From the NCBI RefSeq assembly GCF_933775445.1, contig NC_065875.1:23435555-23499554 (forward strand): DNA of 64,000 nucleotides. The letters are read 5' to 3'. Of this stretch, positions 50,732-63,973 are shown piece after piece. The notes below the pieces were generated by a model, which was not told the DNA's origin, made no database searches, and saw only the letters and a list, made by a program, of their open reading frames with translations. Made by a program: the position numbers and the translations under genes. The DNA comes from Argentina anserina (Eukaryota; Streptophyta; Magnoliopsida; Rosales; Rosaceae). How positions within the stretch are numbered: position 1 is the stretch's first letter; each line of letters opens with the position of its first letter.

Positions 50732-51514
50732 TCAGGTGTACAAATCAGAATCAAAAGGATCCTTATCTTGTTTCAGACCTCCATAATCATCCCCAGCATC
50801 AGCATTGAAGCTCAGCCCCAAATCCAGAGCAGGCAAAACCCTAGACTTGATCAGCTCCACCACATCACCACCGAACTCCGGCCACGCCACACAAAGCACC
50901 GCCTTGATCTTGCTCATCTCACACCTCGCCAACACCGCCGCGCCCAGCCCATCCACCACGCTCGCCGACGGCAAGTACTCCAAGCTCGAATCTCCGAGCA
51001 CCGACTTCGATCTCCTCTCCGCCGTCGTCTCGAGCTTGAACGCCGCCGCCTCGTCCCTGGAGAGCTTCCCGCGGAAGTTCCGGTTCTGAACCGAGTCCAG
51101 AATCAGAACTCTCTCCGGGAGGATCTGGCCGGCGACCAGGAGCTTCGCGACGGCGTGGCAGCGATCGGCGGCGACGGGGAGCTGGACGGAGACGAGGAGA
51201 GTCTGGTTCTTGCCGCCGTCGAGGGAGTAGACGTGGCAGGAGGTGTCCTTGAGAGAGGGAAGGACTGTGTTTCCGGCGAAGGAGGTCTCCGGGAGGATTA
51301 GGGCTCCGATGAGGGTTTTGGAGGCGGCGGTGTGGAAGAGGTGGAGGGAAGGGGAGGAGATGGCGATGATGAGGAGGGAGGGGCGGAGGTCGGCGGCAGT
51401 GGTTGGGAAAACGAGGAAAGGAGAGGGGATCGGCGGTGACGGAGGCGTGAAGTTGTTCAGATCTTCCTGGAAGAACCGTGACGGCGGCGGAATCTCCGTT
51501 AAAACGTCTTCCAT
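50732..51514 (-). CDS. conserved plant protein, proteasome assembly chaperone 1-like
   Basis: Intronless frame of 260 aa starting MEDVLTEIPPPSRFF and ending FDSDLYT. The order of segments resembles the plant PAC1-like family, whose members help assemble the 20S proteasome alpha ring. These segments are a hydrophobic SLLIIAISSPSLHLFH, KTLIGALILPE, the LLVSVQLPVAADRCHAVAKLL helix region (read in parts), ERVLILDSVQ, YLPSASVVDGLGAAVLA and VLCVAWPEFGGDVVELI. No signal peptide or membrane segment was seen. The first 200 coding bases are GC-rich with strong purine bias on the plus strand, which creates long shadow frames there. That it is a real conserved gene is fairly sure; the PAC1 assignment is from memory of the family and less certain. 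Confidence 0.65.
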   Translation of the reverse strand: MEDVLTEIPPPSRFFQEDLNNFTPPSPPIPSPFLVFPTTAADLRPSLLIIAISSPSLHLFHTAASKTLIGALILPETSFAGNTVLPSLKDTSCHVYSLDGGKNQTLLVSVQLPVAADRCHAVAKLLVAGQILPERVLILDSVQNRNFRGKLSRDEAAAFKLETTAERRSKSVLGDSSLEYLPSASVVDGLGAAVLARCEMSKIKAVLCVAWPEFGGDVVELIKSRVLPALDLGLSFNADAGDDYGGLKQDKDPFDSDLYT

Positions 51515-52147
51515 TTTTTTCAGTCAGAATTTGCAGAGAAAACCCTAATAACTTAAGGAAGAAGACAAATAGCTCTATAACAATGGAGTGTGTGGAAACG
51601 TGAGAACGACGTCGTTTTGATTTGTTTTGGAGAAGAAAAGATCCAACGGATCAAGTTCCTCCTTGTGAGCACTAAAAGCCGTCAGATTACCTCATAACCA
51701 TGCTTCTGAGTTGCATGAACGAATTAGAAGGGCTCGCTTTAAAGATTGAAACTTCTCTGCTCCAAATCACAAGAGGCAGTTAGAAATCTTCTCTCTTTTT
51801 CACTTTTCACTATCAAAATGATACAATCAAATGTTGTAAAATGAAAGATGTTCCTGGTCTGCAGGATTCAAATCTCATGAAACAGCTCGTTCATCAGTCT
51901 ATCTAACAAAGGGGAAAACAGTGAAAAGAAATGAATTTGAGGACGCAGCGTTTACTGCGGCCGCAATGATTATGGTACAAGAATAATAGGATCTTCGCGA
52001 CTCCAGCTGAAACCACAACGTGTGAGCTGTGACCATTGTTTAGAAAGTACAAGCGAAATTGTGGTTTCTTTCTTGGGGAAATACAATGAATGCTCCAATG
52101 TTGGAGAGAGGGTGACACTGCAGTGGCTCTAAAGTCCTATTTCCTGG
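51515..52147. other. gap between the PAC1-like gene and the 3' end of LOH
   Basis: Promoter of the PAC1-like gene on the left and the 3' UTR of the ceramide synthase gene on the right. No other gene was seen. Confidence 0.5.
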
Positions 52148-53801
52148 TCAATCTTCGTGATCATCGTCTTCAGCTTCAGAATCTACAGAGGAAGTGATAC
52201 AGCAAGATATCAAGCTAAAGAAAATAAGAGGATGCATAATTGAATACACGACCACACCAATTGGATTAAAGCAGCTATGTTATGTTCAAATGATCCTCCT
52301 AGCCTATAAACAAATCTGTAGAACTATGAATGCATTTGCTGGTTTGTCACACGCTAAAATCCATTCGACAACCAGGTTCAGTATCAACGCTGCAACAATA
52401 ACTCAACAAGTGAATCAAGTGATGGTGCAGAAACATTTCTAAATCGGTAAACAAACTATGGACTAGTACCCCCTCACATATATTACCAAAAATAATCCAG
52501 GTGTCATTACTACATTTATATCCATAAACATTTCTTAAATTCTTTTGATCCCCATATTATTTTGCCACTGGAAGTCAACTGTCATTTCAGAATCTATTGA
52601 TGATGCAAGTGTCTGTGTTTGTGAAGTTAAAGCAGGATCACGAGACAAGTCCCTTACCTGATCGAACATCATTGCTAAGCTGGCCTCTTTGTTGAATTTG
52701 TTTTACAAGCATACGGTAAATTAATACCCACCAGAAAATGTGAAGAACAAGCAAGCAATATAGAAGAGTATTGAATACGTAGTAATATATAGGTCCCTCT
52801 ACAGCGTGCTTTTCCTTGTCCAATGTCAGGATAATTTCATAGCTGCCAGAAAAGGGAAACAAAAGAATATCTTAATACACACATACAGATTTTCTTATAT
52901 GAATTGATATGCATTCTATATAAAGGAATATGCAACTGCTTATGACATATAATTCTGTCACCCTTTATAATTTCTTCTATACGCAAACAACTTCAAAACA
53001 CTATCGTTCCTTTGACCCATAAAACATTTGGAAGAATTAAATCTACCATCACTGGGCATGCATTGAAAGGTTGTAATGCAACATTACAGGAGCTTGATAG
53101 CTCTTCCCAAAACAACATGACTAGACACCAGTACTTCATTGTAGGTAATAATATTAATCATATTATGGTGATCTTTCAATAAGAATTTAAGAGATGAAAG
53201 TGTCTTTTATATCACTCGCCAGCTGATATATGTCACTTGTGAAAACTAAAAAAGTGCACTGTAAGTTAATAACAAGACAAACCTTGTGCTCCAAAGGATC
53301 CAGAATGGATAGTATATGAGACGCAGTATGATCCAAGACATTACAAAAAGAATAAATGAAAAGCTAGCAATCCCCTCAGCACCGCCGTATTTTGACATCT
53401 TCCCTACCTCCAGAAATACGTCACTCGCATCATGAAGAGCTAAAACCACTGAACCTACACGGGTAAACCTGCAAGACAATGATACTAATCTTGATCAAAA
53501 CCCAATTAACCAACCAACAAAACTACTTGTTACAAATAACATCTTGTTGTTGCATCGAAACATATAAATGTTGACTAATCTGACTAACATTGAACTTGGT
53601 AAAATGAAATGGTTGAATAATTGAAAAATGAGATTATTCAGGAATAAACATTGAATGCTAAGATTACGCATTGAATTTCTGGTAGTAGATCCATAATCAA
53701 AAAAGTGTTTGTGATTGTTCCAGAAGAAATGAAACAAAAGATACAGTAGAGCTAGGATAGTTATTGTCTGAGGTCTACCCAATGCTAGATGTATTAGCAG
53801 A

Positions 53802-53837
<36 letters not shown>

Positions 53838-55723
53838 ACGATGCATTGCCATTTGAAATCAAGATATTGGAATTGGACTTGTCAATCGATTCATAACCTT
53901 TCTGACACAGCCAATACCTATTTGAACCCCCTTTACTCGTAAGAGTACATCTTGGATCTGCCGATTATGTTATGGCCAGAGCAGGTAATAGATGCAGTGA
54001 GTCGATGAAACACCTAATAAATTAAATACTTCAATATAAGCCCTCCAGCATACCTTTGGTACATATATTCTTGCTGGATTGGATTTGTGACAAAAAGAAC
54101 ATGTGAAGGCTACAAACTAACTCCATCAGAACATACCTGAAAATGTAAGACAGCAGAAGGAGAATGACAGTTGCTACATGATGGCCCATTGAAACTCCAA
54201 AGTCGGAACGCCTTGTTTCCCAGAAAATCAAAGCAAATATGGAGTATGTGTAAAATCCAGCACAATACATGTACACTCCCTTCAATTTCAACCTGAAATT
54301 CATAATAAGTATTTATAGACTTTTGATTGACCTCAGAATTCAAAATAATAGTCAAACGATGATTCAATTATATAGTATCACTTGCATCAGATGTGAATGC
54401 CTGAAGTAAACAAACAAAGATGTACACCCAAAATCTTACTTTGTTTTCTGGTCAGGCCAAACCTGATCTCCTGGTCCGATCCAAAAGTACTTTGTATTAG
54501 TAAACCAAGGCTCGTTATAAGTTACAGAGAGAGCTAGAAGCTCTGCAGAAAGATAGTAGATGCACTTCCATGCTGATTCCTTGAATTTTCTAATCTTCCT
54601 CTTTTGGTCATCAGTTTGAACATCCGGTAGTCGATGCCCCTTTCCAAATATTATCCGTCTCCCCAATTTCTGCAGCATACACCTCAATTTAGACCAAACT
54701 AACAAGTACCTCAAGAAAGAGAACATCATTCAGAATAAGATTTCTAGTCTAAGAATAAAAAACTCAGTATAAAATTATGAGCAGAAACAAATGAAATTTT
54801 CCAATGAAAACAAAGGATAATGAGGCTAGCTGTCCCAAAATTTTAACATTCCCTAGACCAAAAGGTTTGATCTCTACTTATTTCCCCTCATCTTGACTCA
54901 CAAGCAGTTCTACACTTCCAGAAGTGCTAGCATTCATCCAAATAGACAATGCTGCATCAGTCAAGAACTGTGTGACACTGAAGCTATCTTGCTAGATTTA
55001 AATCTTAAAAAGAACCAAGCCTACTGCACAACTAAAATCGAAATTCTGATTGGACATTGCAGCCTAGCTTCTTAATAAAAACTCTTCATTCTTAACAAGT
55101 CCTTCCTGGTCATTCATTAGTTCTTAAGAAACTTCAGGCTTAAGATCTAACAATCAATGCACCTGAAAAGTCTCTATGTCAATAAAAGCATCAACCCAAC
55201 TACAGATGGACCATTACAAACCTCAGCAGAACAAATTTACTTTTCAGAAAAGCTTTTACCTTTATCTTTTTTTTTTCTGGTAAAAATAAATTAATTAAAA
55301 AAAGGACTTTTACTTCTGTACTAGTCTAAGCTCTTCATTTATTGATCTCATACCAGTCAAGCAACTTCTATTCATATAAAGTTGACTACTTTGATTAGGA
55401 CATATCAGGATTATCAGCTACTACACTCCCATCAGAAACCCATAAGAACACATTTCTCTTCTTTTTTTTTTGAGAAAAATATGAACACATTTCCCATTTC
55501 ATCAATGAACACAAACCCACTACGATCTATACAATCTCAAGTTACAAACTTTAACTAAAAAAATTAAAAGAAGCTAGTAAAGTACCTCAAAGACAAAAGT
55601 GTCAAGAAAAAGTCTGACGATGGGGAAGAACAGAACGAAGAAAGGAAGAACAGCGAAGTCTTGGTAATGTGGGTAAGCTTCTTGCTCCCAATCGACTGAA
55701 CTCAAGTACTGACTCAAACCCAT
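52148..55723 (-). CDS. LOH: ceramide synthase, LAG1 homologue (LOH1/LOH3-like)
   Basis: ER membrane enzyme that N-acylates sphingoid bases to form ceramide. Minus-strand exons are 55723-55586, 54669-54440, 54292-54137, 53468-53283, 52842-52658 and 52182-52148. All are GT-AG and in phase, giving 309 aa, the usual plant length. A first membrane helix ([18 protein letters not shown]) is at about 24-41. The TLC/Lag1 domain carries the catalytic-type His pair in SMGHHVATV (160-161) and the motif [15 protein letters not shown] with Asp188 and Asp191. Several more helices follow, and a short acidic C-terminal tail ([10 protein letters not shown]) is encoded by the small last exon. It resembles the LOH1/LOH3 class more than LOH2 by length and tail. 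It appears intact. An (AT)n run sits in intron 3. Confidence 0.95.
53805..53836 (+). repeat. (AT)n microsatellite in a LOH intron
   Basis: About 15 AT units between exons 3 and 4 of the ceramide synthase gene. Confidence 0.9.
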
Positions 55724-57202
55724 CTCTGCTTTTCACTTGAAACCAATCAAAGTCGGAAGCTTTGTATCAGATTCAGACACCGCCAAATACATTCAGCTCG
55801 ATTTCGTTTCTGTTCATCAGCTGAAGAACACACAGAGACCAAAGACACAGCCTCCTCTGATTTGATGATGCAACCTTAATTTTTATATTAACAATGCAAG
55901 AGAGTTTGTCTTTGATTGACGAAACTGCCCTTTGTTTGACTGGGGCTGTGGACTAGGATGGTTCCCTATGTGAGTCGAACATATTTACTTGGAGAGACGC
56001 CACGTGGTGGTGAGCAAGATTGAGTTTTGCTGGGATTTTATTATGAACTGTATTTCACTTGGGGGGGATTTTGTGATTGTGAAAGCTTTGGTTTTGTGAT
56101 GTGCATATCTGTGGAGGAAAAAAAGGAGGTTCAATAATTTAGTGCCCGAACTTATTGTGGTCTTGACTTGACAATCTTTTTGATTTGGGAGTTTTCGAGC
56201 AAAAAACTTGTGACGAGCAAACAAGAATCTAAATTATCAGAGTACAGAGAAAGTGGTAACATTTCTCCGTGTCGGATTGTATGTAAGAAATACTTATGAG
56301 TTGATAAATGGTAATTGATGCTCACCTAGAACGTGTGAATCCTTCCTATGAATCCTTTCCCAAGCACAGCATGTTGCCAAAAATGGAGACATGCCCTTGA
56401 AACCAACATTAAATTGTCAAGATTGGTACAAGTTATAATGTAGGCATATGTAATGTATATCATGTATATGATAGGTAAAGGTTGATAGAAAAGACAAATG
56501 CAAGACTTGGTTGTTGGGCAAATTAAAACCAGCAATTGCAAGAACAAAACAGAAGCAGAAATTTATGACCTTTTCACCCACTTCATCCTGTCCGTTCTGT
56601 TGGAATTAAATCCAAGAGAAAAAAAAACAATGCAATGAAAAAGACTGCACTTTCTTGATGATGAACACTGGAAACCAGTTTTCTCCCCCATTTGTGTTAT
56701 GAACTATGCAGAGAAGTAAAACTTGTTATTTTGCTGGTAAAACGGGACGAGTTCGGAAGATAAGTTATATCATACATTAGGTATATATTATACGGATTTG
56801 TCTTTGGTGGAGAACTTCACCGTATATGGAGCTCAAAATCTTCACCATTTAAATCTAAATTCTCAAAATCTAATAATCATCATTACATTTTAAGATCAAT
56901 TTTTTAATTAACTTTTTTTTTATACTGACATTATTTAGTGTCTCTGGAACACTCCGTAGTAGAATTTTCCTATATTATACTCCAACCATATTTATACAAG
57001 GTAGCTAGAATCTTTTTTTTACCACTAGAAGGTAATTTGTCCTGTTCTGATTCAAGTCAGTTCAACAATGAAGATTATGGTGATAGGTTTGCCAGGTGGT
57101 GGCTTTCATGCATCTTGGACCTCCTGGCAATTCAATTATGATGGCTTTCAAATCGACCTGCAACTCAGATGGGCTCCTTTGTCCTTTTCATGAAGAAACA
57201 GA
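55724..57202. other. intergenic between divergent LOH and SOFL genes
   Basis: Holds the LOH leader and promoter and the SOFL upstream region. No other gene was seen; frames at 55985-56224 and 56326-56547 are unsupported. Confidence 0.5.
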
Positions 57203-57210
57203 TATAAATG
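57203..57210 (+). promoter_or_regulatory. candidate TATA box of the SOFL gene
   Basis: TATAAATG about 110 bases before the start codon. Spacing is plausible and there is no other support. Confidence 0.4.
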
Positions 57211-57318
57211 CATTTCCATCCTAGTTTTTAAGAGAATTTGCATTTACAGCGTTAGAGCTTTTGCCTTTTAAGTTGGATACATAGTTTGTTGACTTTGTTC
57301 TCACTTGGAGCTACAACA

Positions 57319-57729
57319 ATGGAGTTTTCCCATGTTGTTGGTGCTCAGAAGTTGAGTGGCAGTGGTGAGTCTGGGTGGACAATGTACCTTGCCTCCCCTA
57401 CTCATGGTGAAAGAGATGGTGTTGATTCCAGTAGTTATGATACAACGAAAGGAAATAACGCGAGCATTGAGCACCAGAACGACGTCGACGACGGTGAAGA
57501 GAGTGATGATTCCATGGCTTCAGATGCCTCCTCCGGCCCAAGTCACCCTGACAAAAGTAGTCACGGAGCAACTCGTCAAAGGCGTCCAAAAACCGAAGGG
57601 AATGTCAAGAAACACAGCACAAACAAGTTGAAGAAGACGAGCAAGAATGAAAGTACAATTATCAAAGGAGAGAAAGCTGAGGAGGAAATATTGCAGCACA
57701 AGGCAGATAGCGCTGCTAGTCGCATTTGA
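57319..57729 (+). CDS. SOB FIVE-LIKE (SOFL) protein
   Basis: Small plant-specific nuclear/cytoplasmic protein; SOFL family members promote cytokinin-related growth in Arabidopsis. The 136-aa frame has the two family motifs: SGSGESGWTMYL at residues 13-24 (SOFL-A) and SDDSMASDASSGPSHP at 62-77 (SOFL-B). The spacing between them is acidic. The rest is Lys/Ser-rich and probably disordered. The start at 57319 (MEFSHVV) is preferred over the upstream in-frame ATG at 57286 because it brings motif A to the usual N-terminal position. In many SOFLs motif A is SGCESGWT; here the Cys is Gly. A donor-like AAG|GTAAGATC shortly after the stop suggests a 3' UTR intron. Confidence 0.82.
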   Translation: MEFSHVVGAQKLSGSGESGWTMYLASPTHGERDGVDSSSYDTTKGNNASIEHQNDVDDGEESDDSMASDASSGPSHPDKSSHGATRQRRPKTEGNVKKHSTNKLKKTSKNESTIIKGEKAEEEILQHKADSAASRI

Positions 57730-58101
57730 ACAAGTTCGAGTGCAGCCAAGGTAAGATCAGGAGCTTCAACATGCTATGTTTCTGTCGAAAATTCTTGGCT
57801 CTAAGCAACTGAAAATCCATAACGATGGTAGGTAGTTGGTTGCATAGGTTTTGCAATTAACAGTGTTAATGTTGGTTATGTCAAATATAATTAGCTGGTT
57901 TGGATGTTTCATATGTTAGAGGTAGTACAGTACTCTCTAATTTGTTTTGGCTTGCCAGTGCCAGCTTTGATCACAAGGGAATGAGTACTATGCTAGCCTA
58001 TAGGTGTTTCTATATTTGATTCGCATAATACGTTGTTATCTTTTAAGGGCCATACAGGCCATCATGGTACTTCTGTCTTCATACCACATAAGTTAGATAG
58101 A
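57730..58101. other. 3' region of the SOFL gene
   Basis: Probable 3' UTR with a possible intron starting near 57750. Nothing else was seen. Confidence 0.45.
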
Positions 58102-58110
58102 AAAACAAAA

Positions 58111-59134
58111 GGCATAAATGTCAATTTGCACCCTAAATTTGGCTGAAATTATCAATTTGCACCCCGAACTTGCATTTGAGTCAATTTACCTCCTAAACTT
58201 GGTAAAAATTGCCGATTTACACCCCGAACTTGTATTTGAGTCAATTTACCTCTTAAACTTCTTGGTAAAAATTGCCGATTTGCATCCAATCCGTTAAATT
58301 TAACTGTTTCTATCCAATTTTGCGTCACATGTCATGCATTTAAGGGGTAGTATTGTCATTATATATTTATTCATATTGAATAATGAAATAAATTAATAAA
58401 ATTACTTAAGAGGAACACTTGCTACAATGTTTGTTTTTTCGAAACATGTTATTGATTTATGTATTTATTATTTTATGTGATATGATATGTTAAAAGATAT
58501 TAGAAAAAATATAAATAAATAAATACATTGAAAATTAAAAATAAATGTGTGTTCCGAGAGAATTACTATTCTACCATTGTGTGTGTCTTAGCTTTATTAG
58601 GTTTTCTGTTAGAGATAGATTCGCATCTCTGTAATAGATTAGGACTCCGAATCCTACGAGATTGTGGTTATGTAATGCCTATATATTGGCCTCATTATCA
58701 ATCAATATTACGTTATGTTCTATTACGTCGTTATTATTCTCGTTTTGTTCATCCTCCAACAATGTGTACATATAAAAATATATTTATACACAACACACTA
58801 TATTTGAATGGGTGGGTATATTGAATATATAATTCAAAGTAGGGTTAAGTAGGTAGAAAAAAAGATGTAAATAAATAATTTGATTAACAAAATAATCCTC
58901 ATTTTAAAGAATATTTTTATTTGTTTTTAAGAAAAATATAAATATATAATGATAATATTACCCCTTAAATGCATGACATGTGACGCAAAATTGGATAGAA
59001 ACAGTTAAATTTAACGGATGGGGTGCAAATCAGCAATTTTTACCAAGTTTAGGAGGTAAATTGACTCAAATACAAGTTCGGGGTGCAAATTGACAATTTC
59101 AGCTAAGTTTGAGGTGCAAATAGGCATTTATGCC
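58111..59134. mobile_element. Mutator-like non-autonomous TIR element with perfect 9-bp duplication
   Basis: Long terminal inverted repeats: GGCATAAATGTCAATTTGCAC at the left end pairs with its near-perfect complement ending GGCATTTATGCC at the right. The repeats extend about 200-260 bases per side, through the complement of CCCCTTAAATGCATGACATG. The flanks are AAAACAAAA at 58102-58110 and AAAACAAAA at 59135-59143, an exact 9-base target duplication. The left arm has an extra internal duplication of about 60 bases. There is no transposase. A solo copia LTR is inserted in the middle. Confidence 0.9.
58550..58761 (+). mobile_element. solo copia LTR nested in the Mutator-like element
   Basis: 212 bases starting TGTTCCGAGAGAATTACTATT and ending CTCCAACA, flanked on both sides by ATGTG (58545-58549 and 58762-58766), a perfect 5-base duplication. 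It is similar along its length to the LTR at 59563-59780. It contains a TATATA-type signal near 58680. It inserted after, or in a copy of, the TIR element. Confidence 0.88.
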
Positions 59135-59235
59135 AAAACAAAATGATGTACGAACTTAGAGCTTGAAATTTCTAAAAACAAAGTCATATCCCAGTTGCAT
59201 CATTCGCCTCTTTGCCCAATATCAGAAAACAAAGT

Positions 59236-59450
59236 CATATAAAGTTGCAAACCAATCTCGACAAGTAAATAGACCTCAGTTTCATTAGTTGAACGAGTTG
59301 GTAAGAATTTAGATTTGAAACTGTCATACATAAGATAGATTCACGAACTCACATAAAGTTACAAACCATTTCTAACGAGTAAGTGATTCTCAATTTCATA
59401 ATTTAGACGAGCTGGTAAGAATTTAGGTTTAAAACTATTATATATTAGTA
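59236..59450 (+). repeat. diverged tandem duplication, period about 120 bp
   Basis: The order TAAAGTTGCAAACCAATCTC ... TTGGTAAGAATTTAGATTTG recurs about 120 bases later as TAAAGTTACAAACCATTTCT ... CTGGTAAGAATTTAGGTTTA. Origin unknown. Confidence 0.6.
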
Positions 59451-59562
59451 TAAATATGACTAGAGCTAATGGGAGTTAAATCTCAATCAATTTTCACTGA
59501 GTAATCTTTCTAGTTATAAAATCTTATAAAAGTATCGATAAACCTTGCAATTTAAAAAAAAA

Positions 59563-59780
59563 TGTTCCGGGAGAATTATTATTCTACCCTTGTGTGTGTC
59601 TTAGCCTATTTAGATTTCTTTATTGGAGTAAATTATGCTTTAATGTAATAGATATTAATCCATGATTCGTCGAGATACTTTGTATGTAATGTCTATATAT
59701 AAACCTCACTATCAATCAATAAAGTATTTGGTTATGTTCTTTTACATCGTTATTATTCTTCTCTCTATCATACTCGATCA
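59563..59780 (+). mobile_element. copia 5' LTR with primer-site remnant
   Basis: TGTTCCGGGAGAATTATTATT ... TACTCGATCA, homologous to the solo LTR at 58550. It has TATATA near 59694 and AATAAA at about 59720. It is followed by CGTTATCAGCACTTTG, the primer-site-like sequence seen after many plant copia LTRs. Here the internal part continues only briefly, so this is the left end of a truncated or interrupted copia element. Confidence 0.7.
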
Positions 59781-59824
59781 CGTTATCAGCACTTTGTTCT
59801 AAAGTGTCTGAGCGACGAGGTCAC

Positions 59825-60536
59825 CACCACTAGAAAAAAAATTTCACCGGAAAAATATGTCAGCAGCCCGACAAATTGATTGTCGGCAAAAGTAGAGAAA
59901 ATTGTCTTTTTCTCAAGGCACCCCATCTTCTTCCCCGTCTCCCCACCGGCACATTGTCGTTGCTCCCGCCTGTCGTCGCCGTCCCATCTACCATTGATGG
60001 CCCTAGACGCCTAGCATCAATGCAACCCAAATTTATTCGAGCAACCTTATTCTGGCACCCTTCCTCCGGTCAATGTCGACTCGTGTTTGGCGATGCTCGA
60101 CGTGATGACCCAGCTGCACTACTCATCCTCGGTGCCTCCATAGCCTCGAGCCGCCGCTCTTTTTTCCAGGTTGTCAACCCCGACTCGATCACGAGCTCCA
60201 GATTTCATCCGCGCTGTTCTCGACCCTCATCGAGCCTCCCCGACACTAAGACTAGATCGTCGACAACTCATGGATTCTTTCACGAGCCTAGGTGGCAACC
60301 CATCGCCGACGCCTTGCGCTTTTAACGTCGATCGTGCGTTTCCCAAAGCCGCTGATGCGTTACTTAAACCCAATTTGTCGAGCTCGATTTGTAGTTGCAA
60401 ACTCAACCCAATTTCGGAGAAGGACAAAGACGGATTGCATATATTGAGGGGTAAATTAGTAATCTACCTCTCCAGGTAAAAGGTGTTTTACCGTGGTAAT
60501 ATTTACTTCTGGTAAAACAGTTATTTTTTAGTAGTA
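59825..60536. mobile_element. possible CACTA-like fragment with GC-rich insert
   Basis: The left end reads CACCACTAGAAAAAAAATTT, close to the CACTACTAGAAAAA termini of plant CACTA elements. The right end (TTTTTTAGTAGTAAAA) is roughly complementary. Between them about 59920-60470 is GC-rich and coding-like on both strands, with no family I can name. No target duplication was found. Confidence 0.35.
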
Positions 60537-62315
60537 AAACCCAAGTATGCTTTTCTTAAAGTTGTTATTTTTGAACATATATATTATCGGGCGCTATTAG
60601 CTTTCTTCATATCTCTTTTCCGACCCTTCTTACAACGCCGATAAGACCAAAGAGATATATGATTCCCTTCTTGGTCGACGTTTTTCATGTGACGGTTATG
60701 TGGGAGTCACGTTATTATTTAAAGGGAAGTTAATCAATTTTGTGTGGTCGCCTGAGTGTACTGTTGTTTTGGGTACATACTTGAATAGTTTCGTTCATTC
60801 AAAACATATACAACCCTCGTTTCTTGTGGATGCGTTGTCATCGCGACACATTTGTATTTTTTAAGTTCCTTTAACTCATGTCTATAGATGACAATCCCAA
60901 AGTCTTTTTACTTACTCATTTATTTGAGTTGAAATTCATAATACTCTGAAGTGGCAATATTTGTCAATAAAAGATCTCAAAATTCTATGGGACACACTTA
61001 AAGTAATTCAATAACCGTATACGATGTTGTTTTACCAGAGTTGACCTTGATGCATACTCCACATCCAAGAAAAACATGTCATTTTTGACACTTGTATCTA
61101 TATCTATTGAAAGAACATTTGAGATGGAAACAAAACATTCTTCCAATTTCCAGATAACAGATTTTGAGCCTCAGGCTAAGGCTCCGCCCCACATACGCAA
61201 GATTTTTTTGTTATGAATTTTTGATTAGTCAATCTATTTTGACTATGTTTTCTTTCTGCTTAATATTTTTCAAATATGACGTTGGCATTGCATGTTTCTT
61301 ACTCGACTTTAGCTTAAGTCGTCTATTGGAATTAGAAGTTTGTTTTTTGATGTATTAAAGATTAGCATATCCAATAAAATTTCTCGTATTCCTTGTTCAC
61401 AAGTTGATCTTTTGAGAATTTTATTTGCCTTAAACTTAGCATAAATGGTCAATGTTTACAACTCGTTGTGGTTCTTAAATTGGCCGTTTTGGGTTACATG
61501 AGACCCCAATAGCACTACATTATGAATTTGGCACTTCACATTTGGAAAACAAACCTCAGAACGTCAAAATTTGACGTCATTATGATCTTTGGCGTTTCCA
61601 GAACGTTTTTCCGGCATTTTGCTGAAGTTTTTGACCGTTTTGGCAGCCTTTCGGCCCATTTCAGGCACCACGACCCGGTTTTTGCCGGCGCTTCCTGTCA
61701 AATATGATGTCCGGCCTCTTAACCTGCCAGATTCCAGCCGTCGGCGGCCGATTTTCTGGTCACCGGCCCCACCGGTTTTCCGGCAATTTTTCGCCGTTTT
61801 CTCATTGTTTTTCCGACATATTTGCAATATTCTTTGTTGAAGTGTTTTCCCACCAAAGTTTCATTCGGTTTTGTGTTATTTGGACATGATTTTCCGGTTA
61901 TCTTTTCTGGTTTTCTTCAAGTCATTTCATAGATCAAACGATTTTATTATTGGTGACCACCCACACCAATTGGATGGTTTTACCACCCTAATTGTGTGGT
62001 ATTCAACTACTCCAATACCATGTTTTTCCTACTCTTAAGTTGAAGAATGTAGTCATATTGCATGTGATACACGTGATGGATTGTCCTTTCGTTTCGATCC
62101 CCGTTCTTGCAATATCTTACGGCCTATTGTTTAGAAATGTTATGACGTTGACTCTCTTAATTTTATCATGGTGAAGTCTCCTGGCAATGTCAAGTGTCTT
62201 GCTAATTGCGAAACCACCCACATTGTTCTACGGTGCAGATAGTTGTTTTACGAATCTCGTGCGGAGATTGTGTTTTATATCTTTGCACATTGCTAAGTTT
62301 TAAAATGTCATACAT
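60537..62315. other. unassigned repeat-like sequence
   Basis: A mosaic. Near 60640-60860 a short frame contains KEIYDSLLGRRFS and NFVWSPECTVVLGTYL. A block at 61590-61830 is rich in CCGG and GTTTTCCGG. Codon-like composition changes abruptly at both. It is probably decayed transposon DNA, but I cannot name the family. Confidence 0.35.
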
Positions 62316-62750
62316 GCACTAGGGCAAAAATCAGGTTAACAATGGTTTTTGCCCATTGTCTGATATATGGGTGTACCATTGTCTATTGAACAATTCTCTG
62401 TTACATAGTTTAGACAATACACATAAAGCATTGTCTTGACTCTAGACAATGGACATGGTTAAAATAGTCATTGTCTAAACATCATAAAGAGACAATGTTT
62501 TTTGATAAAAGAGCATTGTAATTATTATCAGGGAATGCTTTGATATTAATGTCGACAATAGCTTTTCTCATTTTGACTATTGTGTGTAGTTCATCAGACA
62601 ATAGTTTTATTTTCATTTGGATTATCATTTGGTCCACGGAACAATGTTTTTTAGTTTTCTCATTTGTGAATACTATTGTTTATCTTTCATACATAGACAA
62701 TGGTTCTGGTTCATATATATTCACAATAAAGCTGTCTAATTAAAAGTGGA
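62316..62750 (+). mobile_element. CACTA-like terminus with subterminal repeats
   Basis: Starts CACTAGGGCAAAAATCAGG. Over the next 400 bases the motif ACAATGG / CCATTGTC / AGACAATG recurs many times in both orientations. CACTA ends followed by dense short subterminal repeats are the signature of En/Spm-type elements. The other end lies beyond the window. A minus-strand gene ends 200 bases inside this terminus. Confidence 0.5.
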
Positions 62751-62955
62751 AAGACAAAAGTCAATTGGTTTCTAATAATCAAACCAATTCAATTCAATTG
62801 CATTATCATAATCAACTAATTCAATTACATCATCTCTTTTGTATCAGTTTCACAATAAGCCAATTGGCAGGGAAATCCCAACCTTTGATATTGTCTAATT
62901 GAGGAGAAAAAAAGTCTAAGAGTAATAAGTAAGCTGGGCAACTAACACTAGTAAA

Positions 62956-63973
<1,018 letters not shown>

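Noticed and set aside
50805..51548. Plus-strand frames opposite the PAC1-like gene
   Set aside because: GC-rich antisense shadows with biased composition; the minus-strand frame is conserved-looking and complete.
58528..58824. 98-codon plus-strand frame
   Set aside because: Lies across the solo copia LTR and its edges; LTRs do not encode protein.
61522..61889. Overlapping Phe/Arg-rich frames on both strands
   Set aside because: A CCGG/TTTTCC-rich low-complexity block. No frame stands out, so no gene was called.
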